A stretch of 64,000 nt of DNA. Origin: Sphagnum compactum. Taxonomy: Eukaryota > Bryophyta > Sphagnopsida > Sphagnales. Positions 50,351 through 61,707 of this stretch are shown here, piece after piece. The notes under the pieces were generated by a model, which was not told the DNA's origin, made no database searches, and saw nothing but the letters and a program-made list of their open reading frames with translations. The stretch is from the NCBI GenBank assembly GCA_965153455.1, contig OZ234504.1, forward strand, positions 10,788,001-10,852,000, read 5' to 3'. The translations under genes were made by a program, and so were the position numbers. Within the stretch, counting starts at the first letter, position 1. Every line of letters begins with the position of its first letter.

Positions 50351-52357
50351 ATGGCAACAGCTACCGGAAATAATGCTGCTGCTGCTGCAGTACACAGTGC
50401 CGATGATGGTACTCTGGGCGGTCAGGATGCGGACGTAGTGGTGCAGATACGAGCTGCATCGGAGAATAAGATTAGCAATCGGCGCGGCCGGCAGGTGGCA
50501 GCTGCGGAAAGCGTGGCAACTATACTGGCCATAGCTACCGCCGTCCCGCCAACGGAGTTTCTGCAGAGCGAATACCCGGACTTCCTCTTTCGTGTGTGCG
50601 ACTGTGACGCCAAGATAGCGCTCAAGGACAAATTCAGGCGCATCTGTGAGTGGACAATATATCCTTGAGAACTAGTAGTACTTTCTCGTGGACTGTCCAG
50701 CTTTTCTGGACTCGCGGGAATGTTCAATTATCAGCTGCCATTCTTTGTTTCCTAGCTGCTGCTGGTAAGATCACGACAGTCAGTCCGTTGGTAACACAAT
50801 ACTTGTGCAAGGAACGTTGCCATGATTTGCGTACCACTAATAAGGTTGATGTCCACGAAAGAAAAATTTCTGCATAATTGAAGTAAAATTGTATGCTAGA
50901 GTTATATCGTTCAATGTCTAAGCTGTTCATCTTAGATTCATTAATTGGGTTTGTGGTTCTAGACTTTTTGGTAATGTTGACCTCTAATATCCAGTGTCGT
51001 CACTACGAGTGCACACTGCACATGACGACATGTTCTGAGGCTGGTTGGAGTCTGGACTTTGATTCGCCGATCGCTGCATGTTGGACTCTACGTAACTGTT
51101 AACTAGAAACCACCATAGAAGGCCTTCTATGGTGCTTATTCGTGGAGGGCAAGTATAACAAGGTTCTCTACATCTGTAGTGTGGACTTTGCACGAATTAT
51201 AGATTGTTATTCTTTCAACCTGTTATGCTTGATTGCCAGGAGTGAAGATGGGCTGCTGCTGATCATATGATATTTTTCATGCCTAAAATGATCCATCTAA
51301 TTGGGCAGGTGAAAAGACGGAGATCAGGAAACGCAACATTTTTCTGACGGAGGAGGTGTTGAAGGCCAATCCCAGCATTTGCTTTCGGGACGCCGGGCAC
51401 TCTCTCCGGGAGCGTCAGGACATTGCTGCCGTCCAGGTTCCCAAACTGGCGCAGGAGGCGGCTGTAAAAGCAATCAAGGAATGGGGACGTCCAAAATCCG
51501 ACATTACGCACGTGGTGTTCGGAACCACTTGCGGCATACACATGCCTGGAGCTGATCTGCAATTCTCCAAACTAATGGGTCTGGAGACCACTGTGAAACG
51601 TGTGATGATGTACCAGATCGGTTGCAGCGGCGGCGCCGCTGTTCTGCGAGTCGCCAAGGACCTTGCCGAGAACAACAAGGGCGCAAGAGTCCTGGTTGTA
51701 TGTAGCGAAGGTACAGCTTTGGGTTTTGTCCCACCCAACGAGGACAAACCGGAGGAACTGGTGGAAACTGCACTGTTTGGAGACGGGGCTGTGTGCGTCA
51801 TCGTGGGTGCTGATCCGATACCCAAAGTGGATCGCCCTCTCTTCGAGCTGCTGTGGGCTGGCGAGTGTTTCGTCCCCGAAAGCGACAAGGCAGTCTATGG
51901 CGACCTCACAGAAGTGGGAATGGACTTCCACCTCACGCGCAAAGTTCCGTTTCTGATCTCCGACAACATCGCCAAGCTCCTCAACCAGGCCCGGAAGATC
52001 GTCAACAACCCCAACTGGAACGACATGTTCTGGGCGATCCACGGCGGCGGCCCTGCCATCTTGAGGAAAATCGAAACCGCACTCCAACTTGCGCCGCACA
52101 AACTGGCGGCCACCCGCGAGGTTCTGCGCGAATACGGCAATGTATACAGCGGCTCCTGTTTGTTTGCGCTGGACCAGATTCGCCTGCGTTCTTTGGCCAT
52201 GGATGCGTCCACAACAGGCGAGGGTTGTGAGTATGGCTTCCTGTGTGCATTCGGGCCTGGTGTCACAATGGACGCTCTGCTTCTTCGCAGTGTTCCCACC
52301 ACTGCTAATTTTGTTGATGAGACAAAAAATTACACACTCAACGCAGTTCTACCCTAA
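50351..52357 (+). CDS. Type III polyketide synthase (chalcone synthase-like), two exons
   Basis: Condenses a CoA starter with malonyl-CoA units; expected to be cytosolic. Exon 1 is 50351-50645 and exon 2 is 51309-52357, joined across a 663-bp GT-AG intron (GTGAGT...GGGCAG). The intron lies after the first base of Cys99, the classic intron site of plant chalcone synthases. Protein 447 aa (CHS about 390). The catalytic triad is Cys204, His343 and Asn376; gatekeepers Phe255 and Phe305 and CoA-binding Lys94, Arg97 and Lys101 are kept. CHS Gly256 is kept (Gly296). CHS Thr197 is Gly237, CHS Ser338 is Tyr378, and GFGPG reads AFGPG. An Ala-rich N-terminal extension of about 40 residues and a C-terminal tail of about 18 are unusual. 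The exons are much more GC-rich than the flanks. Sequence style (EFLQSEYPDF, LTEEVLKANP) recalls bryophyte CHS. The fold and activity class are near certain; the product is not known. Confidence 0.95.
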
Positions 52358-53220
52358 TCATAATCGTTACAAGCGTAGCTTACCCTATTAATATTATGCA
52401 TATATACGTTTTAAAATATAATTCTCACTATACAAAAAATTTATTTCTTGCTGAAATTCGGTATATTGCACCTATCCATGTTGGCCAGGAAACCCAGTTT
52501 TCATGATGTGCAAATATGATTCACTAGTATGTGGAAATTTGTGGCCCTAGACCTAATCGATATGATTTGAGTTCACCATTTTCCATTTACCCCCTGATTG
52601 TAGTGTGTACTCTTCCCTGCACACCTCATCGCAGAGAAAAAGCGCCATTACTGCACTCGCTCCATCATGCACACTTTTAAGTCCCTATCATGGCACCACG
52701 CCTTATGTACCCAACATTACTATTTCATGTAGATGATTTTATGAAGATAATATTATTTTTGGGTACATTATTTCTTATCTTGTGTTTGCATGAACTTCAC
52801 CCATTTCAAAACATTAAAAAAACATGGAGAAAAGATATTTTTGCAGGGTTTTTTCCTTTTCCATTTGAATAGAATAATCATGTTATTTTACACTACTTGC
52901 AAGCAGTTGAATTAGACTTAAAATTTGAGACATTTCCTTAAGTGCTAGCAAGACCTTCTTGGCTAGGCATTTGCTCGATGGTTGTAGTGATGGCATGGTG
53001 AAACTTTTCAATAATGAGTAGCTGGAGCACATCTAAGAAAAGTTTTATGAATTGAACTCTCCCAACATTCGTAACTTTGTGATTTTTTTAAGCATCGTTC
53101 AAGGGGTGGTTATCTTGATAACATTTTTGAATTGAAATTCAATAGTCGTTATGATTATGTACATTTAGGAATGTTGTTTCCCTAAACAAGTTCTAGGACA
53201 AAAGGTGTTCATTTTCAAAA
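52358..53220. other. 3' flank of the polyketide synthase gene
   Basis: AT-rich downstream DNA. No exact AATAAA was seen; AAAATATA-like words near 52413 could serve for polyadenylation. No further gene was recognised. Confidence 0.4.
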
Positions 53221-53229
53221 TGTCAATAA

Positions 53230-53600
53230 ATGGTGTGGGGAGTGGAGAGAGCCTCATCACACAAATGCAGCCTACAAGGGATTTGTAGAATATTTGGATC
53301 ATGTTTGATTATGTGAAATGTGTTGTTGGCTAAATAACTATGGCTTGTCATGTGTACGATCTTACCTATTGTAAAATGATGATCATAACAGTTATTACAT
53401 GTAGTCTGAGGGCACCAAAGCTCAACAAATCATGTGGACAAAGCTTAATGAGACAATGTTAAGGCACAAGTTTCCAAAGTCGAATTTTAAAGGATTCATG
53501 ATCGATAGTGCACAAGCCAATTGGAACATAGTTAAAATTGTTTACGGTTTGGGGGACCCTTATGTGAAGATGGTTGATAAGGAGTGCACCTATAATTCCT
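53230..53600 (+). pseudogene. Transposase-like fragment, family uncertain
   Basis: Plus-strand pieces in two frames. One, near 53230-53330, reads KWCGEWREPHHTNAAYKGFVEYLDHV. The other, at about 53430-53600, reads QIMWTKLNETMLRHKFPKSNFKGFMIDSAQANWNIVKIVYGLGDPYVKMVDKECTY and ends in a stop. The second strongly recalls a domain repeated in plant transposon-derived proteins (FKGFMaDsAQANwnaVRivyGsGDp...MvdkeRTC). I cannot name the superfamily with confidence; MULE-like is one option. Frameshift and truncation make it a pseudogene. Confidence 0.45.
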
Positions 53601-53989
53601 AAATCAAAGGATCAAATCCTTTTGTTCTAGACAATAGAACATGTTAAGATAAAAATTAGGATCTAAGGGAATGTAAGGGGGTATGACATTATACCACATT
53701 GGGTATATAAATGTAAGTAAAACATTGGTTCTACTTGGTACAAATAATGTAATAGGTGATTGCTAGGTTGGTTAATGATAATAGGTTTTGCCATATGACC
53801 AATATTAGGATTCATGACTTAAACTCCTTGTATAGGCACATAAGGTAATACTATTGTAATAGTTGGAATGATAGGTTGATGAACATTCATCACCTCGTCC
53901 CTTTACAATTGTCTTGATCTATCATCAACAAAGGGGCATCATTTGAATTAATCTATCAGCTCTTGATAATAACAACAAATTATAGTTCC

Positions 53990-55037
53990 AACACCTTGAT
54001 TTCCTCTTGAAATCAATGTAGAGTGCAAAATTTGTGATCTTTCACCTTGACTAGGAATTGGTCTAGTTGGCTAGGTGACATATTGATATGTTGGTTTTTG
54101 TCAAACAACTATTGGTGCTGCACAAGGCTCAATAGGTTCCAAATGTGATATGGAAATTGATTGATTAAAAGGTTTTGGTCAATGCAATGAACTTGTTCCA
54201 ACCTCTTAGTAAATTGGATTTGTTCCATCTTTGAGTTAATGGTTATTAAATCAATGTTGGGATTTGGTTGTTGATTTTGCAAACTAATTGAAATTGTTAT
54301 TGGTGTACATACAGATGTTTTGGGTATGAAATAACTAGGGGTTGTAGATCACCATTGTTGTCATGTGGAGACAATGTCATCAAATTATTGAATAGGTTCA
54401 TGATTGCCACCATTGTGAGTATTTGCTACTCGTGGTTGGGTTGATGTTTATGGTGTCACTTGGTGAATGATTGAAAGTACGGTTGGGTCCTTTTGCACAA
54501 CCAATTTGGCTACAATTTGATGTTGTTCATTGGTTTCTACATTATGTGTTGCATCCATGTTTGGTGCATTTAGGTCGATTCATTTTTCGCAAGTTGCACT
54601 TGTTATTCAACTTGCATTTGTGTAGGTTTTTACACATGTTGATGTATAACCTGATCTAAATGTTTTTAAAGACTTTTGGACACTATTCTTGACATCTCTT
54701 GAAATCAACAAGTTCTAGAAAGGATTTGCATTATTTTTTAACATAAAATTATGATTGACTCCTCCCAATAGTTAAAAATATGTTAAAAAATAATTTTACA
54801 AATTAGACATTTGATTTCCTTCAAAAAATTTACACTAATTTCAATCAATTTCCTAATGTTTTCAAAATAAATCAAGAAACAACTTATCTTTAAAATTGCA
54901 CGAAACAACTAGAAATGTGATAAAACTAGAATTTGCAAGCATTAATGCTTTTCAATTTTGATCTACTACTTGATGAATATAACTAGAAAATTTGAACATG
55001 AATGCTTTAAATTATGATCCACTATGTGGTCGCCAAA
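53990..55037 (-). pseudogene. Second Ty3/gypsy leader and gag N-terminal remnant
   Basis: On the minus strand, a leader starting at 55037 (TTTGGCGACCACATAGTGG) follows a putative LTR end, TTAACA. It matches the leader at 25608 of the other gypsy remnant. Downstream, at about 54560-54440, a gag-like start reads MDATHNVETNEQHQIVAKLVVQKDPTV, followed by decayed low-complexity Asn/Pro/Gln-rich coding down to about 54000. No protease or RT was found, so the element is truncated. Confidence 0.4.
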
Positions 55038-56585
55038 TGTTAATGGAGTTTTCTATATTCCCATTAAGGTTTTTGAATTTTTACAATTATCAATAACAAG
55101 TTCAAAAAAAATAACAACATGTACATTCAAAGTAAAAATCTGAATCTTATGTACAATCCTAAAGCAAATGTACTCAAATTGTAAAACTTCAAAGAATACA
55201 AAACTAAAAATAAAATGCTCCATTCTCCATTTCAAGTTTGAAAAGAAAAATAGAAAAACGTTGTCATCCTTTTTCCTCTTCTCCTACTTATACACATGCT
55301 AATACAAAATTTAAACAATATGAATAGAACAATCACTAACCAGTATGTACATTAACAATTCAAAAGTTAAGAAACTAATTGCATGTTGAAAACTACTTAT
55401 TCTATAGACTACTTGTTTTGTCAACTATTGGTTTTGAAGACTACCAATTGACTAGCTACTTGATGGCCAATCACCTAACTTGTCATCATGTCACTTGTTA
55501 CAAAAATCTGGGTAACACTAATTGTGGGAAACCACCACTAACACAAATTACCATGAACCATAATAAAAAGACAATTGACTAAAAAATGAAGCAAGTGATC
55601 AAATGTCATGTTAAATTTTTAAAAGAATATTCAAAATCTTGAACAAGGATAAAACATTCTGTAAAGAAATGAAGAAAACCATTTAAATCAAGCTAAAGGG
55701 TTATAAGGGTCAAAATTGGTGTTGAAGGAAGGAGGGAGAAGGGCACATGTGATAGAAAAATTCCCTTGCACATCAAAGAACTAAACTTTGGGAGGAAAAT
55801 TGCAAATAAACACCTCTTATCAAAGGTTATGCTCAAACCAAATGCTCTAGCATCTTACAAACTTCCCCAATCCCCCATCAGAAACAACTAAGTTGATTAA
55901 AAGTTTTTTTATGTCTTACTACCTCATCACATGACAACAATGGCAATGCCACTAAGAGAGCGACAATATATATGCCATGTCACCACATCCAAGGGGACCA
56001 ACTCATCTAATGTGAGTGAGAAATGTTTGTTATAATTTGCATCACATGGCAATGCTAATGCAAGAGTTGAACACTTAGACACCTGAAGGGAGAGAAAGGT
56101 GTCCTATTTTCAATGATTTGGAAAACCCTAAGTGTTTTGTGGGCACCCAATATACATGAACCACAATTACTTCTACCTTTGAAAGAGGAATACTTGCATG
56201 CAAATGAGTATATTTCCTAAATGGTTTTTGAACTGTTAACAGACTAATCTTCAGGTGTTAGCCTCCAACCATAATGAAATTATTCTGAGGATTCACTCAA
56301 GCTTAGAGCATCTTACAATTGTCATTAACAATTTTAGAACCTTCAAGTCAGACAATATATCACATCGAGCAAAAGTTCTGCTTCCAGTATCTACTGTTTC
56401 AAATTTATGTATATGAGCACTTCCTAAAAAGTGTCAAAAATCTTTGGGACCAACCAAAGTGCATGTCAAAGAGTTGCATGTACATCACAACAAGACAACA
56501 CCTCATATGCATTATAGGCCAGAAGTCTGTTTGTTCCTGAGCAGAACATGAGCAGTGCAATACATTCCTGTGTAAGGCCCTGCTT
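55038..56585. other. Possible eroded 5' LTR, then 3' flank of the hydrolase gene
   Basis: If the leader call at 55037 is right, a 5' LTR begins at 55038, but its far end was not found. From about 55700 the sequence is ordinary AT-rich flank. The last few hundred bases should include the 3' UTR of the minus-strand hydrolase gene. Confidence 0.3.
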
Positions 56586-59500
56586 TCATTTGTTCTTCTT
56601 CCACAAGTAGGCAACCACAGCAGCCAACATGACAATAGATAAGCCTCCTGCAAGCGAAGTGCTGAATCTGGTCTGTTTGTGCAGAGCATATCGAGTAGCA
56701 GAAGGAAAACAACGCAAGTAGAATGCTGTTGTTGCACTTCTCTCAAATTCTTCCAGATCAAAATCCTGCAAAATCAGAACACGTCATTCCAGAGGTTTTG
56801 ATTGAATTTCCAAAAAGGTTGGTGGCTCTGTAATTGAAAAAACCTCCTTGGTGAAAACATTAGGTTCAGAGGCTCCCCCCTTAATCAAGGGCCACGGTAG
56901 GTGGGATCTTACAGCAGGAAGCTTGTGGATGTAATCCAAATGCTCAATATACAGCTTCACATTCATCAATGCAGCAGGCCAGAAAGCACCTGGTGTGTCA
57001 TTATATGCTTGTGCAACTACTTCATAAGCTGTCTTGGCACCCTCTTCTATTGCTTTAAGCACCTTTGCTTCCCTTTCTTCCCAATGCCTGCATGAAAACC
57101 ACAACACACTGTAGTGTTATTAATTCAGTGAATTTTCTCTCTGATGTAGCTCTAGCCATCACTAGAAAAAATAAAAAATATTTTGGATTTTTTGGCCATC
57201 ACTATGATCAAACACCTGATAGAGGTACTGGCAAATTTGAAAAGTAGGTGGGTCATGAGCAAGGTGACAAAGAGCATCTCCACCCACGTCCGCTTCTACC
57301 AATGTTTACCACATCCAACATAGAGTGCTAATTATTTCACCATCCCCACCCATAAACATGAAATATTGGATAGTATAAAATGAGAGATTATTTCAATGCC
57401 ACCACATGGGCTAATCATTGTGACTGGACAATCAAAAGCAGTCCTTTTGGAGATCATTTTATTATGTTCATATTTACAGGTCCAAGCTTAATTTTACACC
57501 AGTACTTCATCCAAAGTACTGTATGCAAGCCATTTTATGGCCACTGGTGCAGATGCTCTGAGTGATGAAAAAGAAAAACAGAGCTAGCTGCATAGGTTGG
57601 TAAAGAGGAAGTAGGTCACTTAGAGAGGAAAACCATTTTCAGGTTGTGTGGGTGTTGTGGAGTGGATGTACGAGGGCATATCCTGTTTAGAAGAAGCCAT
57701 TTGAAATGAGTCAAGAGGTAGAAGCAAAGCATAATCCTCACTCAGGGAGGTTGCAGTAGATTACTTGATATAGGTGTGAAGCATATGTTTGGGCCAAAGG
57801 GTGGGCTTCCCATGTGCTGGTATAATCACTTTTGGTCCAAGGTCCAAAAGACAATTACAGGTATCCAAGTAGTCCTGCACCACAACAACATTTCAGAGCA
57901 TGTCAGAAGAGATCGCTCCACTTGGTCTGTGTAGCACATCAACTCCCTTTGCTGTTGTGAATTAGAGGTGTGAAACTTCAATTTCATTCCATGTCTAGCC
58001 TGTCATGTGTTGGCATGAATGTAATTGCAATTTCATCCTCTATAGAGATTCCCAGCCATGGTGTTCAAGACTGTTTCAATTCAGGCCCTGGAAGCTTTCA
58101 GCAGGCAGGAATTTACAAGCTTCTAAAATAAGTAGGAAAGACTGAAAACTTCTGCCAAGATGTGTTACTATCATGTCTTCACCCTTAGAGCTACCCCATT
58201 TAACCTAGTGACAGACAGAGACCTGCATGTTGCCGCCTGACATTGCATCCAGAACAGAACTTCCCTGTCTGCACCCACCCAACCACCACATGAGCTTCAA
58301 CAACACCATGTAGAGCATTTTTCATTCTTCAATTTGTCATGCAACAGTCTCAGTTCCAAGATATACACTTATTTCTCAACACACCAAACACTTGTAGTCA
58401 CAATCTTTTTGCATCTATGAGGTGACCAATTGACTTCAGACACAGGACACTTTGTTTACAGAGACCTTTTGGCACATAATAAATTACTTGTCCCCAATGC
58501 ACTACTTACCCCACACAGTGATCACCAACAAGGAGAGTTCCTGTGATGCGATGCAAAAGTGCAAGATGACCATCTGTGTGACCCTGCACACATGCAAGTA
58601 AGCATTGTTGAGAAGCATTGAAATGAACAGTTAGCTGGCTGTCCATTCCAAGACCATGGCATCAGCACCTCCACTTGACATCATTAGACAGCACTGTCGA
58701 CACTGAACCTGCCATTATATTCAATTCAAGAAGATGGGCATATAGCAACTCACTAACAACAATTTTCTTTGCTAGCAATTGCATCATTTGCCATAAGAAG
58801 TGGTTAGTTCCAATAGAAAGCTACTTTCGGAGGTGCACATACCGGGGTTGCTATTACTTCAAGTTCTTGACCAGCAATAAGCAACTTGGAACTGCCTCCC
58901 ACAGCAATGCAATGTAACCCAAGTGTAGCTGTCCCAAATTCCAGTATATCAAGTCAGAAGATCTTCATGAAAATGAAAAGAATGAGCATTACAGGCGACC
59001 ATCAAACAGCCATATATTATTTGAGCAGAAATTCACCTTTCCCCATGCGCTTCAGGGTTTTCTGGTGTGCAATGATGATAGCTTGTGGGTTATGTTGTCT
59101 TACAGTTGGCAATCCTGTTACCCATCAACCCACCAATGTAAGAAATTGGAGTCAGGGGCCAACTGATCATTCATACCCCACCTGTAGTTGGGTACCATTT
59201 CTATCCTCAATTTATTTTAAGGGTCAAAGTGGTAGAACAAATTCTGTGCAACACAGCCCTTCTGCATACATATATTGCACAGACCAGCACAAGAAACTAT
59301 TTGGTATTAATGAGCTGAAGACTGTCCATACCATCAATGTGATCATAGTGGTGGTGTGTCAGAAAGATGAGCAGTTTTCTTGGGAGTTCATCAACAACCT
59401 TGGCAAGCTGTTCTGCACCAGAGTTAGCAAGCTTAGAGAGAAGGAATTGTTCCACCAAGCAAAGCAGAGGAGTAGATAATCACACAAGAAAGTAATGTAA

Positions 59501-60842
59501 TCCCAGCAGATAAAAACCCTTGACCCAACAACATCTGTGAAAGCATGTGTCACCCAACAACACAAAATCCAAATTTTGAGGGCCTGCAAACCTGTGCGTT
59601 AGCTGCTGCTGGATGACAACCAGGATCACAGATTAAAGCATCGCCAAATACGTCAGCAGCTGTAGTGTCCATGGCATGTTCCAGAGGTGCAGTGGGAGCA
59701 AAAACAACCAGGTTGGTTTTGCTAAAGGGTTTTCCAGTTGCTGATGCCATTGGAGCAACAAAAACACCTGGCGGATACTCCTGTTCGTGAAGGATTCAAA
59801 GCAATTAGGATCTGTGCCACCAAAGCTCCCATCCACTGAGCAACAAAAGCGCCCAAAAAAGCCAATCCAGCATTCAAAGTGCAGCGCCACTAGTGGTCAT
59901 TTTGGTGGCTTGTTTGAAGACTGCAGTTACCTGGCCCTGTACACTTAGGTTGTACTTGAAGGACAAACCAGTTGGGAAGTGGGAGGAGAAGACAAACATA
60001 GCCAGCGGTCCAATGCGCTTCTTCTTCTTCTTCACATCCGCACTGACCAGCAGGTTGTATGCTTCATGTGGGTCAAACCATTCCCCATCAGCTGAAAAGC
60101 AAGCATCATCAGTGCGGAAGGTTTCGATGATGAAGACAATGGTGTGGACGGCAGGTCCAGGTCCAAAGGCAGGTTCTTCTACATACTTCCAATAACGCCA
60201 TGATTTGCATGGACCGTCGCTGCTCGGATGGATCCAAGTTTGAATCTGCGCGACCCCAAAAAACACCCCGCAGTAACAGCCTCTGCTATGTCAATTGCTT
60301 TCATATCTGTCACTTCGAAAAAGGCAAGGGATTGCCATGGCACAGAATCCATTCAGGTTGCAGAACACTAGCAACTCTTGAACGCAAACTGTTCGACACA
60401 GCATTTATCAACTGCATTGTTGTGCCAGCAGTCCATTAAGTCCTAATTTTGGTCATTTGGGTGAGTCTTGAAAGAAGGTCCGAGTTCAGCGACATTTCGC
60501 TGCATGCTGTGCAACACACGAAATGCACCATACAGTTACCTGTGCTACAGCATCGCCGACATCAAAGCCCTTGAGGCCCAAACACTCGAGATTGAACTTC
60601 ACATTTCCCATGGCCTTCGCCAGCCGCTCCTCCTCGACACCACTCTCGCATGCCCTCGCCCCTGTCCCCTTGGCACCACCACACTTCAGCGGTGCCGACG
60701 CTACGTCCCACACATCCGTGTCTCCCCCGCTCGCACCCTCGTCGGGCCGCCTCTGCTTCACCAGGAACAGCTGACAAATTTCCGACTCATCCGCATTCTT
60801 CACTATCAACGCGATTCTGTGCTGCACCACATTTCTTCCCAT
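56586..60842 (-). CDS. Metallo-beta-lactamase-fold hydrolase, LACTB2-like, membrane-anchored, 11 exons
   Basis: Exons: 60842-60540, 60245-59931, 59780-59592, 59431-59332, 59114-59037, 58928-58843, 58583-58510, 58268-58223, 57874-57765, 57087-56913, 56765-56586. All introns are GT-AG and every phase agrees, giving 1656 nt and 551 aa. The 1-200 region is the plant-specific N-part (RIALIVKN, FLVKQRRP, WDVASAPL), perhaps a degenerate Nudix-like fold with no Nudix box. The beta-lactamase core has DPG at 258-260, THHHYDHIDG at 294-303, GHTDGH at 358-363, GDHC at 377-380 and PAHGK at 416-420, so the metal ligands are intact. A helical C-part with KLPADFDLEEF follows, then a membrane span at about 529-547 ending KKNK (tail anchor). 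Layout and spacing match Arabidopsis At4g33540-type proteins as I remember them. Human LACTB2 is an endoribonuclease; the plant substrate is unknown. I chose the ATG at 60842 because the upstream frame only translates a GA repeat. Confidence 0.92.
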
Positions 60843-60998
60843 CGTTCTTCCGCTCCTCTCTCTCCCTCTCTCTCTCACAGGAGCATAGGCAAAGGAAAAA
60901 AAATCAAATCAAAGAAGCGCCCTCTTTGTGCAAGCACATCGCCACAATCATGCTCTCTGCTTGTATCTCTTAACCTCACTCTTGACCACAATGCCTTC

Positions 60999-61000
<2 letters not shown>

Positions 61001-61050
<50 letters not shown>
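61001..61050. repeat. (CT)25 microsatellite
   Basis: Fifty bases of perfect CT dinucleotide, 159 bp upstream of the hydrolase start codon. Confidence 0.97.
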
Positions 61051-61054
<4 letters not shown>

Positions 61055-61229
61055 TGATCAGCGAAGAGGCACAACGGTGTGTACGTCTCTCGATTTCAAT
61101 TCTCCCTCTCACTAGCAAACGAGGACCAGAGACAACACTCTTGATTCAATACCCACAACTTTCGCAGACTTGTTTAAAGCAGCATTGCAAACACTCTTTG
61201 TACCGCCTTTGTATAATCCCTTACTGCAT

Positions 61230-61231
<2 letters not shown>

Positions 61232-61261
<30 letters not shown>
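61232..61261. repeat. (TC)15 microsatellite
   Basis: Second, shorter perfect dinucleotide tract in the same upstream region. Confidence 0.95.
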
Positions 61262-61264
<3 letters not shown>

Positions 61265-61707
61265 CTGCGCTAGCGATGTGATCCTTGTACTTTTACAGTA
61301 CTGCGTCTGTTGATTGAGAAAGAGAAGGGAGGGGACCGCAGCAAGTGCAGATGCGTGCGGACATCAACTTCCCTCTATTTGTCTCTTTCTTTCTTTCTTT
61401 GTCTTGTTGTGCTTGAGAGTACAGATGGAACTGAGGCTTGTAGTTCATTTAAAAGCACGATTTTGATGAGAGTCACGGGTGTTGGTGGCGGCATCCTCTA
61501 CTACTGTCCTTCAATGCACCTTTTGCTTTTCTTTTTTTCTGTGCTCACGCAGCAGAGAAAAAAAACAACAACAAAAGTGGCACAGTTGAGTCACAATTCT
61601 AGCGCTTGCAAGCGTCCTCAAGATTCTTCAGCGCACTCATCGCACACTGCTCCAAAGCGCGAGCTGCATACCTCGCAACAGACAAGCAACAGACACAAAA
61701 CACCCGA

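Larger units (their letters stand above)
60843..61300 (-). promoter_or_regulatory. 5' leader/promoter of the hydrolase gene with GA repeats
   Basis: Upstream of the minus-strand start lie three CT/GA tracts: a short one at 60858-60880, (CT)25 at 61001-61050 and about (TC)15 at 61232-61261. On the gene's sense strand they read as GAGA runs, a frequent feature of plant 5' leaders and core promoters and a target type for BPC/GAGA-binding factors. No TATA box was fixed. Plus-strand frames across this zone (Ser/Leu runs) are translations of the repeats. Confidence 0.5.

Noticed and set aside
51415-52302. Long open frames on the minus strand and in other plus frames over PKS exon 2
   Set aside because: They are antisense or out-of-frame shadows of a GC-rich conserved exon; only the PKS frame has family motifs.
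60843-60878. Upstream in-frame ATG at 60878 as the hydrolase start
   Set aside because: The added twelve residues (MRERGRERSGRT) are translated from a GA repeat; the next ATG fits the family N-terminus.
60468-61281. Long plus-strand frames rich in Ser/Leu near 60.5-61.3 kb
   Set aside because: They overlap hydrolase exon 1 in antisense and translate CT microsatellites.
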